Shown: in pieces, positions 36,901 to 50,564 of the stretch
Layout of the letters: each line of letters starts with the position of its first letter
Numbering within the stretch: the stretch's first letter is position 1
Assembly: GCA_013398955.1 (NCBI GenBank)
Contig: VWPU01005243.1
Span: forward strand, 62,001-126,000
Reading direction: 5' to 3'
DNA from: Callaeas wilsoni
Lineage: Eukaryota; Chordata; Aves; Passeriformes; Callaeidae
Length of the DNA stretch: 64,000 nt
Position numbers and translations under genes: made by a program
The notes under the pieces: generated by a model
Database searches by the model: none
What the model saw: only the letters and a program-made list of their open reading frames with translations
What the model was told of the DNA's origin: nothing

Positions 36901-39199
36901 TTCAGATTTGTAATATTTTTGTGAGTCTTTGAAAGATAACAAGAATTTATTCTTAAATTGTAATTAATTAAATAATCTTATAATTTATTTTGTCTACATT
37001 TATAACTCTGGATCCAGAACCTGTCTTGGGACTAATTTCAGCTTCTTTTCTGTCAAATTACAGTCAAAATGCTGCATGAAAGAGTAATGATTTAAGATAG
37101 GTGATTTTACCCAGAAAATTTTGCAATAATTTTAAAGCAAATATATTCTGTACTGACTCACTGTTAAAAGTTTTGAAGATTGTCACAAAATTATAACCAT
37201 GTGATGAAGCTACTGATAGGAAAGTGAAAATTTGTATTCAACTCTTACCATAGATATTTGTTTCTCTTCCTTCTGAAGTTTTAAACAGTTATGGAAATAT
37301 GACACATTTACAGCAAGCAAGCTTGGCACATAGGTCAAGTCAGCCCTAGAGGCAAGTATATGTTGCAGCTTATGATGTACTAAATCTATGAAAGCAAATA
37401 TGTTTGGAGCCTTTTTGATGATTAATGCTGCTTGCCTTTCTCAATTAGAACAATGCTGAAGGAGAGTGGTATTCACTTACTGTAGAGAATATGCAAAAAA
37501 GTATACACCCAAGCAGGCATATAGCATTTTGGGAGCAGCATCAAAATAGGCATCGGTGTGAAAATGCCTTCTTCCTAAATCCAAGAAATGTATGGAATAG
37601 AGATGAGGAGTGGATTCCTTTCAGAAAGGCATTTACCACATCTACTTGCAAGCAAAGTAACCTTTTCCAAAACTGCAACCTTTTTGTTTAATGAGCAGAA
37701 TAGGGAGACCAAGGACCTGAAGCTCTTTTATGAAGGCATGTCCAGTAAAATACTATATATAGGTCTGATTATTGATGAGTAAAGGTCAGGCTTTGAACTA
37801 CCTTCTGGCTTTCCTTCCAAAGCTAAAAATACAACCAGCCCCAGGTGACAGAATAGATTTTCAATCATGATACTCATTTAAGTCTTCTGAGCCTGTGATC
37901 TTTCCTTCAAATCAATAAATCTTTATTCAGTATCCTAATGGTAAAGAACAAAATATGTGTTTTACTGGAAAATAGTTGAGTTCAAATGTTTAGCTAAAAG
38001 TGTCAATCAGATACATTCAAACTAGCATCAAGATAACACACATGCAGGTGTATGAGTCTGTTTCTCTGCAGAATGACCTTCCTAGCTTCACTTAACATTA
38101 TAGGTGATTTAGGATATGACAGAATTACTCTAATGACACATAAGTACTGTTACAGTTCTTGACAATTTTCAGTAGGGGACAAAGCTAATGGTTAATGACT
38201 ATCTATCCCTTGCCCACTAGCAACTTCTGCTAGCCAATATTCTTAATGTATAATGCAAAATTCCACAGAAACGTAACTTTTTAAAATTTGGCAGTACTAT
38301 TTCTGAAAGACTCGTTAATAATTTTGACTGCAGAAGTTCTCAAATACTGTATTATACACTTGTTCAAAGATTATTTTATAACATTATCTCCGTATTCCAT
38401 AGGTATGATTATGTGACTAAGAAACCATTTTTTAACTAAAAATCACACTTTAAAAATTGTGAAGGTGTGACTGGCCATTCAAAATATACTATTCTGAGGA
38501 AAAATAGATCTAAAAACATAAAATGATTTTGCATATTTCAAAATTTCTAATAATATCCACTTTAGTAATCCCACTAATCAGGACCTGCATACCATATTAT
38601 CTTACAGTTCCACAGATGGAGAGTTCACTCTGCACTTCAAGAAAAAAATGTGCAATTCCTTGCTGGGCATCAGGAGAGCTAATTGATAATTCTTCTGTTT
38701 CAAGAACAGCTCACATCTATTTATTCCCTTCTAAATGGTGCCATGGTTTTAGATACTCTTCTACCTTTATTTGTATAAAGGGAATCTGTGGACTTAAAGA
38801 GGCTGCCCTTGTAATCATTTATAACCTGAAGCTTCTAAATACCAGCAGATTTTCCATGGTGCTCCAAAAGATGGTAGAAATGGAAAGAACTTACTTCTCA
38901 ATTTTTCAATTCTTTTAATTTTTTAAGTCAAATTGTTGTGGCAGGAAAGAATACTCCAGTCTGAACAGTAATGACAGTGCGTAATGTAATGCAGACGTAT
39001 TTAATCATCATTGAGACACTGATGAGGAGGTAGATAGAAATAACCATTGACTTGCTATTAATACTTCTGCAAAGGATAAAAATAATCCTGTGAGTTTATA
39101 AAAAGTGTTTGAAGGGATGGGAAAACTAACTGAAAAGCAGATTTTAGAAAGTATTTCAGTTGTGACGGGACTGTTAAGGCTGAAAGAACTTCAATGTCA
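33901..39199. other. Long AT-rich stretch, no gene seen
   Basis: This includes an A-rich run near 35628-35638 and several short frames. The longest is a plus-strand frame of 131 codons (38523-38918), without a recognisable motif. No RNA gene or known repeat was seen. Confidence 0.5.
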
Positions 39200-39475
39200 C
39201 CAGGGACAGGACTCAAGGAATGGCAGGAAGCTGAGTCGGGGGAGGTTTAGGTTGGATATCAGGAAAATATTTCTCACCGAGAGGGTGGTTGGGCACTGGA
39301 ACAGGCTCCCTAGGAAGTGGTTACAGGACCAACCCTGACAGAGTTCAAGAAGCATTTGGACAATGCTCTTGGGCACATGGTGTGACTCTTGGTGTGTCCT
39401 GCACAGGGCCAGGAGTTGTACTCCATGATCCTATGGCTCCCTTCCAACTCCCTTCTTTATTCTGTGATTCTGTGA
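39200..39475 (+). mobile_element. CR1 LINE 3' end, severely 5'-truncated
   Basis: This contains strong CR1 consensus blocks: GGGGGAGGTTTAGGTTGGAT, TATCAGGAAAATATTTCTCA, GAGGGTGGTTGGGCACTGGA, ACAGGCTCCCTAGGAAGTGG, AGTTCAAGAAGCATTTGGAC and CAGGGCCAGGAGTTGTACTC. It ends with the ATTCTGTGATTCTGTGA tandem typical of CR1 tails. The copy is about 275 bases and far from complete, lacking the endonuclease and most of the reverse transcriptase. It looks less decayed than the copy at 801-1350, so it may be younger. The open frames at 39105-39338 and 39289-39537 lie in or across it and are not host genes. Confidence 0.93.
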
Positions 39476-42400
39476 AGTCCATCCTGCTTCTATTGCAGAG
39501 AATCACACCAAATAAGCTGTTTACTAAACTTTCATAATTTAAATTTAAACAAAATTAGGGGGTTCGGATCAACTGCTTGAAAGGCTGTTTCAGAATTTGA
39601 TTATTGCTATGATTATGTACATTTATTTAATTTTCAGATGAGGTGTGTACCTGAGCTGTTAATAACCATTCCTTTTGCTGCTGATGTTGACTTCGGCTCA
39701 AATATTTCTTATCTCTTGACCACTGGGCTTCTATATAGGACTTGTCTGCCTTCTTAACCTAAGGCTAAGGCTACATAACACCTTTTCTTAGCAAGATAAG
39801 CCTCTCATTCTCTTGCCTACCTTTCTCTGCCGATTTCTGTTTAATTTTCTTGAACTAGAATGTCCAGAATGGTATTTAACATTTCATATCAAGTGTCAAG
39901 AGTGCCTTGTAAGTGAAACACATTTTAGGATCTCGTTTGTCTTTTATACAGCTTGTTTCCTAGTTAGCTGCTAGGTTTGTATATCACCATCTTTAGTTAT
40001 GTTGGAAGATATTATACATACTGGACAACTTGAGCAAAACTACTTTATGGAACTAGAAGTTGTTCCAAGGTTACAAAATAATTTCCAAACACCACTTATT
40101 CCATAGATTAATATTGCACCAGTATACATTTGTGAATAATTCTCCAGTGCCATTTAGGCACCTACATAACCGAGGTTTTAGTAATCATAGTACTCCTCTT
40201 TACAGTGTCATATCTACTTCATTGATCAATGCAGGAAGCTTCATAAATGTAGATAACATATTTTCCAGACATTTTGTAATTAGCATTGCAAGATGAGCTA
40301 TCATAATTGCTTCCTTGACAGTAGTTTCTCATAACTTAGAATGTCTTGATATATAATGCATATCCTGTAATGCATTTCAACTAATCTGCAACTATTACAG
40401 TCAATCATCTTGAAACAGTGTCACAGTGTGAGCTGCTTTTATGTCTAAAATAAGTGTTCTGTTTCAAAAATGTGTTGTATTACAGTAGGTAGCATTGTTT
40501 TACAACCAGGCCTGCATAAACCCTGTGGGTATCAATGAAAGCAATCAAAGACTAATTCAAAATTTACACTTTTATGCTGTTAGTGGAATATGACTGATGT
40601 CAACAACTGTGTTACAAAATGAAAGTTTTACATCTTCCTAGAAAGCAGTTGAGTTCTGACACCTGTTAATATTATCATTCAAGGAATAATCTACACTGCC
40701 TTCGTGAAGAAAAGGTAATCACATTGTAGGAACAACTGATACACAGCTGAGGCAAAACTTAAGCTGGACTTTCTGATATTACGAAAGAAATGCTCAGTGC
40801 TGGCAAAAGAAATTGACCCTGTATACTCTATTTAATAAGGTAATTAGGACTAACTGTTTCTGAAAATGTATCTTTAACCATAAACAGCTTGTCAGTCATA
40901 CTGAGACAAAGAGCCTTGTACTCAGTCTGCTTCAAGTGCTTATTCTTGACCCCAGGTTTCCTGCTTACACAGTGGGATGCACATCTCTCTAGTGATCTGG
41001 AATAGGGAGGAGAATTGAGTTAATATTAGCCAGCCTAAAACCAGTTTAATTTTAGTTCACTATGGTTTCACAGTCACACAGTCATATGTATTTGCATAAA
41101 GAAAGGATTTGAATGAAGTGGAAATGAGCAGCCAAGACTGGCCAGAACTGCTTCTGTTTGCAAAAACACTGGCTTACATTGATATAAAACGTCTGCAAAA
41201 TTTAGCCTTTAGCTGCACTGCCCAAAACTTCTGTTCACATAGATAGTGACTGATCTTTGAAATTGTTAACACTGTAAAGGTATACCAAAAAAATATTTAT
41301 GGAAAATCTTTTAATAAAGAAGATAGTAAAGATGAGGAATGATTACCTACCAGCAATTTCTAATCACATACTCATGTATTGTAGACATTTGTGAGTAAAT
41401 TTGACCACTGGGTACTCCTATGCTTTGTCAGTATATAAGAGTAATAGCTTGGGCAACCTGAAGCTTCTCTAGTCCTTCTTTCACTGTCCCCAGTGTACCT
41501 ACTCTTGAATGACTGCAATTTGTACTGGCTGATGCTGGGTACTGGTTTCATTCATCTGTATCTAGAATCCTTCTTCCGCTTTCAAATGTAGTAGAGACAA
41601 ACAGAATATCAAAGAGTGGCCCTGGCATCTTGTAGTACAAAACTGAGATGAAACCATATTTTAAAGAAAGCAAAAATAACATTGGATTGAAAAAATGCAA
41701 GTCTACACTAAGATGTGGAGGCAACAGCATGAAATAAAAATGTTAGCTAGGGAACAAAAGTCTTGATTCAAAAAATGCTTACAATCTCCTTTTGTGTATG
41801 TCTGCACATCTGTCTTACAGACACCTCTCTCCCTCTTAGCCCTGCAGCATCAGCTTCATCAGTGGCTCCCTCAATCATCATTTTTTCTCTGAAAATTCCC
41901 ACCAACGTAGCACCTTGTCAGCTTTAGCTGGTGTAGCAGCTGTAGCCATGGGGTTTCCCAGTTTGCTATACTGAGTAGTTCTGAGCACTGAGATAAATCA
42001 CAGTGATAAGATGCAGGCTGCTGCTATTCAGTAGCATCTCATTGATGGAGCTGCTCCAGCATTAGAGCAAAGGCTAAACAGTTAGAAAAAACATTAAAGA
42101 AATATCTTTCTCTCAACTATGTGATTCAGTTTATTTTTAGGTTTGGGCAGAAAAATCATTCATTTCCATTCCAGACAGAATATTACTTTACTTCATATTA
42201 GAATAACAACAACAACAGTGTTACAACTACTTTCAATGACTTTATTCTTTCTTGAACAATATCTGCTGTGTTTGTTTTTAAATAAAAATTAATATATTTG
42301 AATTGGGCAGTTATTTTTTGTTATCTTTCATTTGATGAGAAAATAATTGTTCTTACCATTTTTTCTACAACACTGAAATAAAATAAAGTCCACTTAGATT

Positions 42401-45400
42401 AATTTTCTTGTGGTAAGAATTTCATTCTTTTGTTCAGTATTGTGCTGGATTTTGTAAACCTCCTTCCCACAAGCATCTCTCTAATTGCTTTCTGTTGAAA
42501 ATATCTTTAGTTTTATTTGAAGATGTTATAACCAATAGTCCATATATAGAATTAAGTAATCTTTTGGTTAATAATACTTTATTACAATAGCTCTTTTAAC
42601 ACCAGTATATATTAAAAGAAGTCTAGTGCAAATGTGGCATTTAATTTGTTAGCATGATTGAGTATGTGTTTTTACTGAAGGAGTATACTAATCAGCAGGA
42701 CAATCTATAAATATAGTAGTTTGGTGTCTAATTCTTTTCAGCTTCTGCAGCAAAATAATTGAGGTTCAGACACCTAATTTCCATTTTAGTAATTTAGTTC
42801 CTCCTCCAATATGCTTTTGGAGTTCTGTTTAGATATCAGGGTAGGTGTGAAGGTTGACAGTGACAGGTAGATGCAAAATGAGATTTTCTTCTGTCATTCA
42901 GCACCAATGGTTTTTGAATAGATATATGGATAGCCTAAAAGGATTATAAATGCTGTTTAATTTACTAACACTACTAGAATGCATTTTTTAAAATCTTGTA
43001 GTGTTGTTCTCTCTCTTCACAGGCTTTTAAAGATAATAAATATGTAAACTGAGTCAGATATAGTCCACAAAAAGTGCAAAGTATTATTTACAAGCAGCAG
43101 CTACCAGATGCAAGCAGCTAATGATGATGGAATTAAAAATCTTTCCTGCTGAAAAAAAATAGCTTTCTGGCTACACTTCATCCATGATCTGTACTTTAGG
43201 GACTAAAGGTGATTGCTTTGGTAAAAGCTATTTGTATATTTTAACCATATTACAAAACAAATATTTAACAAGCACTTATTACTTTTTCAAATATTGTAAT
43301 GAAAACAAGGTAATGCAGAGATATAGTTACAGGAAAACATACATTGGAAGTCAATTCCTATATGTACAAAACTAAACAGAAAAGATTGTTACGCATGCCA
43401 TGTGAAGTCATTGTGTAATGCAACTCTTCCAGAGTTACTGCGAGTCTGAGCTTTTGCAGGTATAGACAGAACAACTAACAGCAGAACTTTCTACACATAA
43501 AACTACATTTTTCTTTTATTCATACTACATTAGTAGCTACTTAAATTTAGGCTCTAATTGAGGCAGTCAGTCAGGGCACTACCAGTCATGAGTCAAAAGT
43601 AACGTGGTCTCCTTCTTGATCTGTGGAGGCCAAAGCATTGGTACGGAGGTAGAACATGATACTGCACAGCTGTGTCTCATCCCAAAATACAGGAAAAGCT
43701 TTCAATCAAGATAAGTATCTGCCTAGAAGGTCAGTAGTAATAGCAAATAAATTTTAGAAATATTTTCAAGCCAAGTTCTGCTGTGGCTAAAATACACAGA
43801 GTTCAAAGAGAGAAGCCAAACTGCACATTCCAGTTTACACTGTAGTTACAGAGATGCTAAGTCGTGGTGAGCCTGCACCACGTCCCACATTCCATGGGAA
43901 GGGCTGCTGTTGGCACCCCAACCACTGAAGCACCACAAGGCTGCCAGGCAACTCCTTTCAGCCTTGCCAGTATCTTTTAGATATATACTCATATATCTGT
44001 TGCTAAGCACTCAGCATAGCTCATACTCATATAAGTCATGACTGTTTGATTCTGACATTTTAAATAATCACCTGAGACATGAAGCTATGTCAAAAACATC
44101 CAACATAAGTATTTTGATAAGAAGAATGTAGAGCACTTCTATATTTCTATGTAAAATGACTCAACACAAAAAAAAAATTAAAGTTGCTAGTTTATCAACA
44201 ACCAGAGCAGTAGGCTTTTCTGTTATCGCATAAAACAGAAAGAGAAAATAATAACGTGAAGTGGGGCAGAATCCTAAAATTTAATAAAATTGTTGTAGTA
44301 GTGTCTGGAAACACTGTCTCATAAACTATGTGTTGTGACTTTTACCAAACCTTGCTTTTCCATCTGTGTCATGTAAAACACAGTCAAGATATAAGCAGCT
44401 GGAATTAAAACAGACTTTCATATCTACTGAACAGTTAGAAAAAGTATTCTTGGCTATCACAATAATATAAAAAAACCCCTCAACCACTAGTATAAGCAGA
44501 AAAAATATTAATGTTTTCACAGTCTGAATTCCTTCCCATTTCAAAACAACACTGTTAAATGGCAAAGGCAAAGAGCTGCTGAAGGGTTAAACAGAACTAA
44601 AGGCTGGAAACATACAGTCACGCATGTTTATGTGTATTCAGCTCAAACCATCTGCTGTTCATATGTGGAAGTTAGTAAATATGATATTGCATCATAGCAG
44701 AAGTTCTTGGGGGCAGGATAATGACTGTTCAAGATCAACCTGTTAGAAGAGGACCAAGCTGTATAGCAGATAAGGAAAAAATAATCCACAGTAATTTAGG
44801 AATCTGAGACAACAGAAGGGTACAAGAGCAGACAAGTGAATTTACCACTTAAATGCCATTCACTGAATTATCATTATTTAATTGTAATGAGATGTTCAGG
44901 CAAACTCTTAGCTATCTACATCATTCATGAAAATACCACTTCAAAACAACGTTTGAGTTTTAGGCACTGTACTCTGAGTCCTTTCCTCTGAGATACTAAT
45001 TTTTAACTTTTAAAATTATCTATACAGGTAACAGGGAAGTAATTTGTAAGTTTTCGCTAGTACCTTATTCTTTGTACCAGTATATATTGGATTTTGACAG
45101 GATAAGTACTGTCATTAATATGAGTATTTTATTTCCTAACATGTCTCCAACTTTTCTAGGAGAAGGACCAATACATACTTTTGTTCTAAGGTTCTTCTTT
45201 CAGCCAAAGTTTAGGACTTATTCTGGCATCTACAAAATTATCAAGGAAATTATTTCTGACTCCATCTAATGAAACAGATGAGAAAATTTATTAGTGTAAC
45301 TGATTTGCAAGATAATTTTCATTTCATTTTTCAGTGGAAGGGAAAAGATTGGAGGACAAGGTACATTGCATGTGCCACCACTGTTGCTTTTCAGTAGCAT

Positions 45401-45986
45401 GACCAGTTTTCTCACATTGGCAGAAAGCACAGATGTTATGCTGCCCCTTAGGGAATATTCTGTCTGTAGTAGAGGCAAAATTTCAATAAATCTTGTCTGT
45501 GTAGAAGATTCTCCTTGTGTTTCCTGAGGGTGTGAATAAAGCTGAATATTTCTGGCAGATGAAGTTGCAAAGGGAAAATTATAAATAATGATGTATTAAA
45601 CAGTGCTGGACAACTTAAAACAACCCTGTGTAATTCAGAAAAAGAATGTAGACAGTTATTCACGTTTTGTATCTTACTGCATGGCAATTGCAGATGTGCA
45701 ATGTTGTGCTCCAATGCAGGTACAAATGTATGAAGACTTCAGCACTAGAAGGAATTAGACATATTTGAATGTTTATTATAAAAATATAAATTTGTCCTTC
45801 TCTGCATTAAATACCATGTCAGCTCATAAAATTAGGCCTGAGCCATTTGAAGGGCACATTTTGATTTCACACCCACAGCATTCTAAGAAACTAGGAAGAA
45901 TTCTGCCTCTTCCATGTGAAAAGAAATACACATTGTATGAAAGTACTCCAAAGCATGCTAGCTGCAAACTGGAACAGAGCCCATAC
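39476..45986. other. Long AT-rich stretch, no gene seen
   Basis: Only short frames occur. An (AAC)4-like run lies near 42206-42217. The segment 43860-43985 is richer in G+C than its surroundings (GTGAGCCTGCACCACGTCCC) but has no open frame I can support and no recognised repeat. Confidence 0.5.
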
Positions 45987-46006
45987 ACTGGACTGGACTG
46001 GACTGG
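45987..46006. repeat. (ACTGG)4 short tandem repeat
   Basis: Four perfect copies of a five-base unit. A five-base period would disturb any coding frame, so it argues against the overlapping 116-codon frame (45765-46115) being a real gene. Confidence 0.9.
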
Positions 46007-46630
46007 AGCTCTGACAGTAACACTTTATTTACAGCTGATAAAACAGTGTTATTTGCTCTTCATGTGGGTGGGAAATATGGGCAACAACAGAACAGAAAAA
46101 AAAATAACCTATTAATTTCATCTCAGGCAAGAGGATAGGATTAGTGAAGTGGAAAGAATACAAACACCCTTTAGCAAAGTATTGTATTCCTACCTTCATT
46201 TCCCCGCCTTCTGAGTATTGCATCAAGACATAACCCATATGATACTTCTGTAGGAAAAGGTCTGAAGATCAAAGTCTAGTAAAAATTTAGTCCTCCAGTG
46301 TTATGTACTATTCTTTGCATTTCTGATGTTATAAACTATTAGATAAAGTTATCCCTATTATATTTTATAAGGTATTTATAAATATTCCCCTTATTTAAAT
46401 TTTAATAAATCTTCCAATTTTCCACCAACAATACATGGACATATATGACTTTACACTACATATGTTAATTTAGACTGTGCAAGCAATACAGCTGCTCATT
46501 TTCTAATGTATAGGTTTCCAGTCTTTGGCTTCTGTCAACTTTTATACCAATTTAAATATTTTATAGTACCCTTTCAACTGCAAATATATTCCAAAAGTGT
46601 AGCTCATACAGACAACAAATGGAAATAAAG
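46007..46630. other. AT-rich stretch, no gene seen
   Basis: No supported feature. A/T-rich with TTATTTAAATTTTAATAAAT near 46390. Confidence 0.5.
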
Positions 46631-46672
46631 ATCCACCCCACCCANNNNNNNNACCCACCCACCCATCCACAT
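46631..46672. repeat. CCCA/ACCC simple repeat containing an eight-base assembly gap
   Basis: The sequence is a (CCCA)n-type tetranucleotide repeat. Positions 46645-46652 are eight Ns. The unknown bases are in the centre of the repeat, so the true repeat length is not known and the gap size may be a placeholder or an estimate. Confidence 0.9.
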
Positions 46673-49591
46673 CACCTCCCCAGTTAGTATAACTTTAGTC
46701 TGCACTTTGGACAACATTTACTGCTCTTGGTCTTCTGACATTGACTTCAGATATTATATCACTCTCATTAAAAGACATATTAAAAGACATAAATTCACAT
46801 TACCAACAAGTCAGACAGACAGGTGAAAACAATGAAGCTTTCTTGCACACCAGTATCTGTTTGTGGGCTTATGCTACTCAAGGGCTCTCATAGTTCTGCT
46901 ACTTAGAGCCTCCTGTTTTAGGAAAGCATTACACACAAAATTCAATTGTAGTTCCACATCTGTAATATCACAGAAAGGAGCAGGACTTCAGTCTTTGTCA
47001 AAACTTGGCAAAGAATAGCACTTCAGATATCATTTGTGGTGGTAACAAATTAAAACAAGACACGTATTTTACATTGCAACAAAACTCATGAACTGAGCTT
47101 TCTATACTATCACCAGTGTCATCCAATGGCAGAATTTTTTAAGACTAAAATCTATATAACAGTCTAAAATACTGATGATTAAAACCTTACCATGACAATT
47201 ATTATTTTAAAATACAATTTAGCAACAAGTGAATGCCAGCAAGTGCCTAAACAGGCACTTTTTACTACATGCATTTTACTACCACTTAAAGGAAGCCTCA
47301 TGGGCAAATAATATCATTTTCAGATTCTTTAGGGAGGAATTACCATGAAAGCACTTCTATGGTCTATTGTACCACTCCTCAAATATTTCTGTAACAGGAG
47401 TTTAAATGAGGTAAAATAATAACCTAAAAAGTGTTTCATTAAATTAATATTAATTTGTAATGGTAAATTCCAGCAAAGCATAGAAATTCAGTCACGCATG
47501 CTCGCGTGCTAACATGAGTAATGGATGGATTAGCAGAATATATTTTGAGTTGGATCTGAACCAACTTTTTACTTTGCAGACACACTTTAATCTTGATTAA
47601 TGCTTACCTTGGTTTAGGCAATAGGTATTGGCAAGGAAGAGAGAGGGATTTCTTTTCTTTTCCATTGACTTTTATAGATATCTCAATCTGTAATGCTTGC
47701 TAGACTTCCCTTTGAGCCTGAGAACTGCTGGCTTGCAGAACATGTAGTGTTCCTACTCTTTTTTCTCATATAAGATTGATTTCTACTTTCATCCACGTCT
47801 TTGGTTCCCTTACTAGTTATGATTTAGTGAAGTTATTCTCTCTGCTCTTCTTGGGTGTCAAATAGCACAGGGTTGAAAGGGAGCTTCAGAAGTCCATTGC
47901 AGTAGCAGTAAAAGATTAGCCAGAACACACAATAAACTTCAGTATGGGAAGAGCAATATTGTACTACTTCAAAAGTACATCGATTTGCATTTTCTGATGT
48001 GAAATAATGTGTTTCTTCTAAAGGGTATGTATATTTATTCTAGAGTGATCCTGCACTTGAGCCTTCTGACTTCAGAGTTGCTCAAGAAAAGACAACAGCC
48101 TGAGTTTTACAATGAGAGAATTTTCATCCCCACCATAACTGTTTCCCTAGCTGAGGGATATGAATTTGGACATGTTATTTACAACTGTACAGCACAGGTA
48201 CACAATTTATTAAAATCAATATTTTGCTGCTAATCTCAGATATGCAAACATACTAAAACTGAAGGAAGCCCAAACACACAGCACAACTACAAAATATAGT
48301 CTGTCTAAAAGAAGCTAATGTAAAATTTTTTGGAAAGGAGAAAACTAACGGAAAAATTTTAATGTTTAATAAAGATAGTTCAAATTTATACTTTCCCTTT
48401 CAGGGAAATGGAAAAAAAATATTTAGACCTGTATCAAAACAATGCATAGAGAATTATTTAATTTCCTCAGCCATTGTAAATTGGGGTGGTTTAGGGCTTT
48501 TTGAAACATTTGTACAGTACTTTCCCAATTCAAAGAATTACTAAATTATAAGGTATCATGGGAGACGAATCACAATCAGAGAATCCAGCAAATGCAAGGA
48601 GGCCCTGTAGCAGTTTAGCATTTCCCATTTGACAGTTTTTGCCCTCCCAAAAAATTTTTATTTGCTACTTTTATGTTGTTCTATTTCCAAGAAAAAGTAA
48701 AAAGTTCTCCTTAGATAATTTAATAAAATTTCTACATTAATTAAAAATGTAGATTAATGAAATTTCATTTCTATCAAATGAAAATATTTCTGTAATAACT
48801 TTCAGCCAGTCCTTAGCGTAGTTTGGAATCTCAAAAGAGAGATACAAAGCAATTGTGGCATTGGTTTTGAAAATGCACAGCATGGGTATGAAATCCCGTC
48901 CCACATTTGCACAGATCAAGAGCAATTCATTCAAGATCTGTGTTAATGAAAAGAAAATCAAGCTCATCATTTGGGTACTGAAATTGATTTCAAAAGAGCT
49001 TGAACTGAATTAAATTTTCTGCTCCATAGACACCAGTAGACTTGATTTGCTATTGCTTTGCCCTGGGGCACAAAGTGTGACTTCCTTCTGAGTTAAGGGA
49101 GCACTACACTTTCCCTATTTCCAGATTTATAGGGAGATATGGAATGAGTTGTAAAGATAAGGAAAGAGATTGGAGCAGTGGCCTTCAGGGAGGGTATGGC
49201 CACGATCCTGACTCAGAGAGTGAGCCTCACCAGGCTGTGGTGCTTCACCGAAAACAGGAAGGTCTTTACCCACATTTTTCTGCCTTTCTTGAAGTCAGTG
49301 CCTGATGAAAGTAGAAATGAAATATGAGGAGCAAACTCCTAACTAAAAGTTTTTCAAAAGTAGAAAAAAGCTAGGGCAGCAACACAAATTTGACTTCAAA
49401 TTACATGTTTGTATGAATGGATTTTTTTCCTACATATTTTTTTTTAAATCTTCATTAATTTCTCATATTCGCAAGGGGCTTAGTAAACACTTCAGTTCTT
49501 CCACTTCTGCACAAAGTCTAAGATTTTAACTGTAATGTCTAGATAATATAAAGATAAACAAAGTAATGCACAAAGTACAAATTGCTGACAT
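46673..49591. other. AT-rich stretch, no gene seen
   Basis: A perfect 12-base tandem pair (ATTAAAAGACAT twice) lies at 46767-46790. Short frames only, with none recognisable. Confidence 0.5.
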
Positions 49592-49667
49592 ATTCAGCAG
49601 GACACTTAAGTCAATGGGAGTTCTCACAAGCTAAAAAATTGTCATCTGCTTAAGTGTCCAGCTGAAT
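49592..49667. repeat. Palindromic ancient amniote repeat (MITE-like)
   Basis: The arms ATTCAGCAGGACACTTAAG (49592-49610) and CTTAAGTGTCCAGCTGAAT (49649-49667) are inverted copies that pair at 18 of 19 positions around a 38-base centre. The centre holds TCAATGGGAGTTCTCACAAG. From memory this matches a palindromic repeat found in reptiles and birds. That repeat has a CACTTAAG-type arm, a centre with TCAATGGGACTTCTCACATG, and an arm ending CTTAAGTGCTTTGCTGAAT. This copy would be an internally shortened version. Such elements are non-autonomous DNA-transposon-like sequences. I do not give a family name. Confidence 0.65.
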
Positions 49668-50547
49668 CACAGCCAATGGGCTTCATTATACTCTTTATTG
49701 GTTTTATCACTTTGACCTTTACCGCACAGTAAATTTTGCCCTTCTTGTGGTATTTATAACATGGTCTATGCCATACTTGCAAAGGAGATTACCACAGATT
49801 TATCTACTGCAATTTGAAAAGGATGAGCTTACACTAGACTGTAATGGTTTCACCCCACAGAAAAATGCATATTGTGTATATTAAAAAATTATTACCTTAA
49901 AATAAATAGACCGTTTAAAAATTGTCAGAAATTACATGAATAGAATGTAATTTACACATTTTAATTTCTTGACGTAAAGGTGACTCAATCAGCACATAAA
50001 ATCTGTACAACTCATTAAATCTTAGAAAAATAATGTAATATCAGGCATTTAAGAAAATAAATCTGGAGTTCATCTACCAAACTTTAATGTTACCATGAAA
50101 CTACAATGTGACGTTGCAACTGTTATTTTCTGCACTCATGTTTCTTCTTATTATTTTACAGTTCTTTTTTTTTCACCTGCTCAGTCTTGCATATAATGAA
50201 AAAATTATTCAAGAATCCATATAGGGTATTTAACTATTGCCTATTAGGACCAGTTTCCCTAAGATACATCTATAACCTGTAGAAAATAATTCAGGATACC
50301 TGAAGTTAAGTTTTGTTTCCAGTTCTTCATCATAAATGCCCTCTTGTCTTATTGTGAGGAATAATGCACTGATTCTATGCAATACTTCCACAAAGTTAGA
50401 GCTTTGGAAGAAAAAAAGTAAATCTAAAACTTCAAGTTGAACAATGCAGCTGTAAGCAGGACAGTTACACAATAAAAGGTGTTAGATGATCTTAACCTTT
50501 GATTATAGTTCTTTGTGTATAGAACACATTTGGTTTTATATACAAGC
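49668..50547. other. AT-rich stretch, no gene seen
   Basis: CCAATGGGCTT directly after the palindrome may belong to the same old repeat. No gene or other repeat was recognised. Confidence 0.45.
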
Positions 50548-50564
50548 GTGTGTGTGTGTGTGTG
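50548..50564. repeat. (GT)n microsatellite
   Basis: About eight perfect GT units. The run is short and uninterrupted, so it could be polymorphic. Confidence 0.9.

Noticed and set aside
38523..38918. 131-codon plus-strand frame
   Set aside because: It has no domain, no upstream acceptor and no supporting context. The sequence is AT-rich and the length is within chance for this much DNA.
39105..39537. Overlapping plus-strand frames with a protein-like look
   Set aside because: They are translations of the CR1 3' region.
43860..43985. Locally G+C-richer patch that might be an exon
   Set aside because: No frame is convincingly open and flanked by splice sites, and no repeat family was recognised.
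45765..46115. 116-codon plus-strand frame
   Set aside because: It crosses the (ACTGG)4 repeat, has no recognised domain, and is overlapped by an antisense frame.
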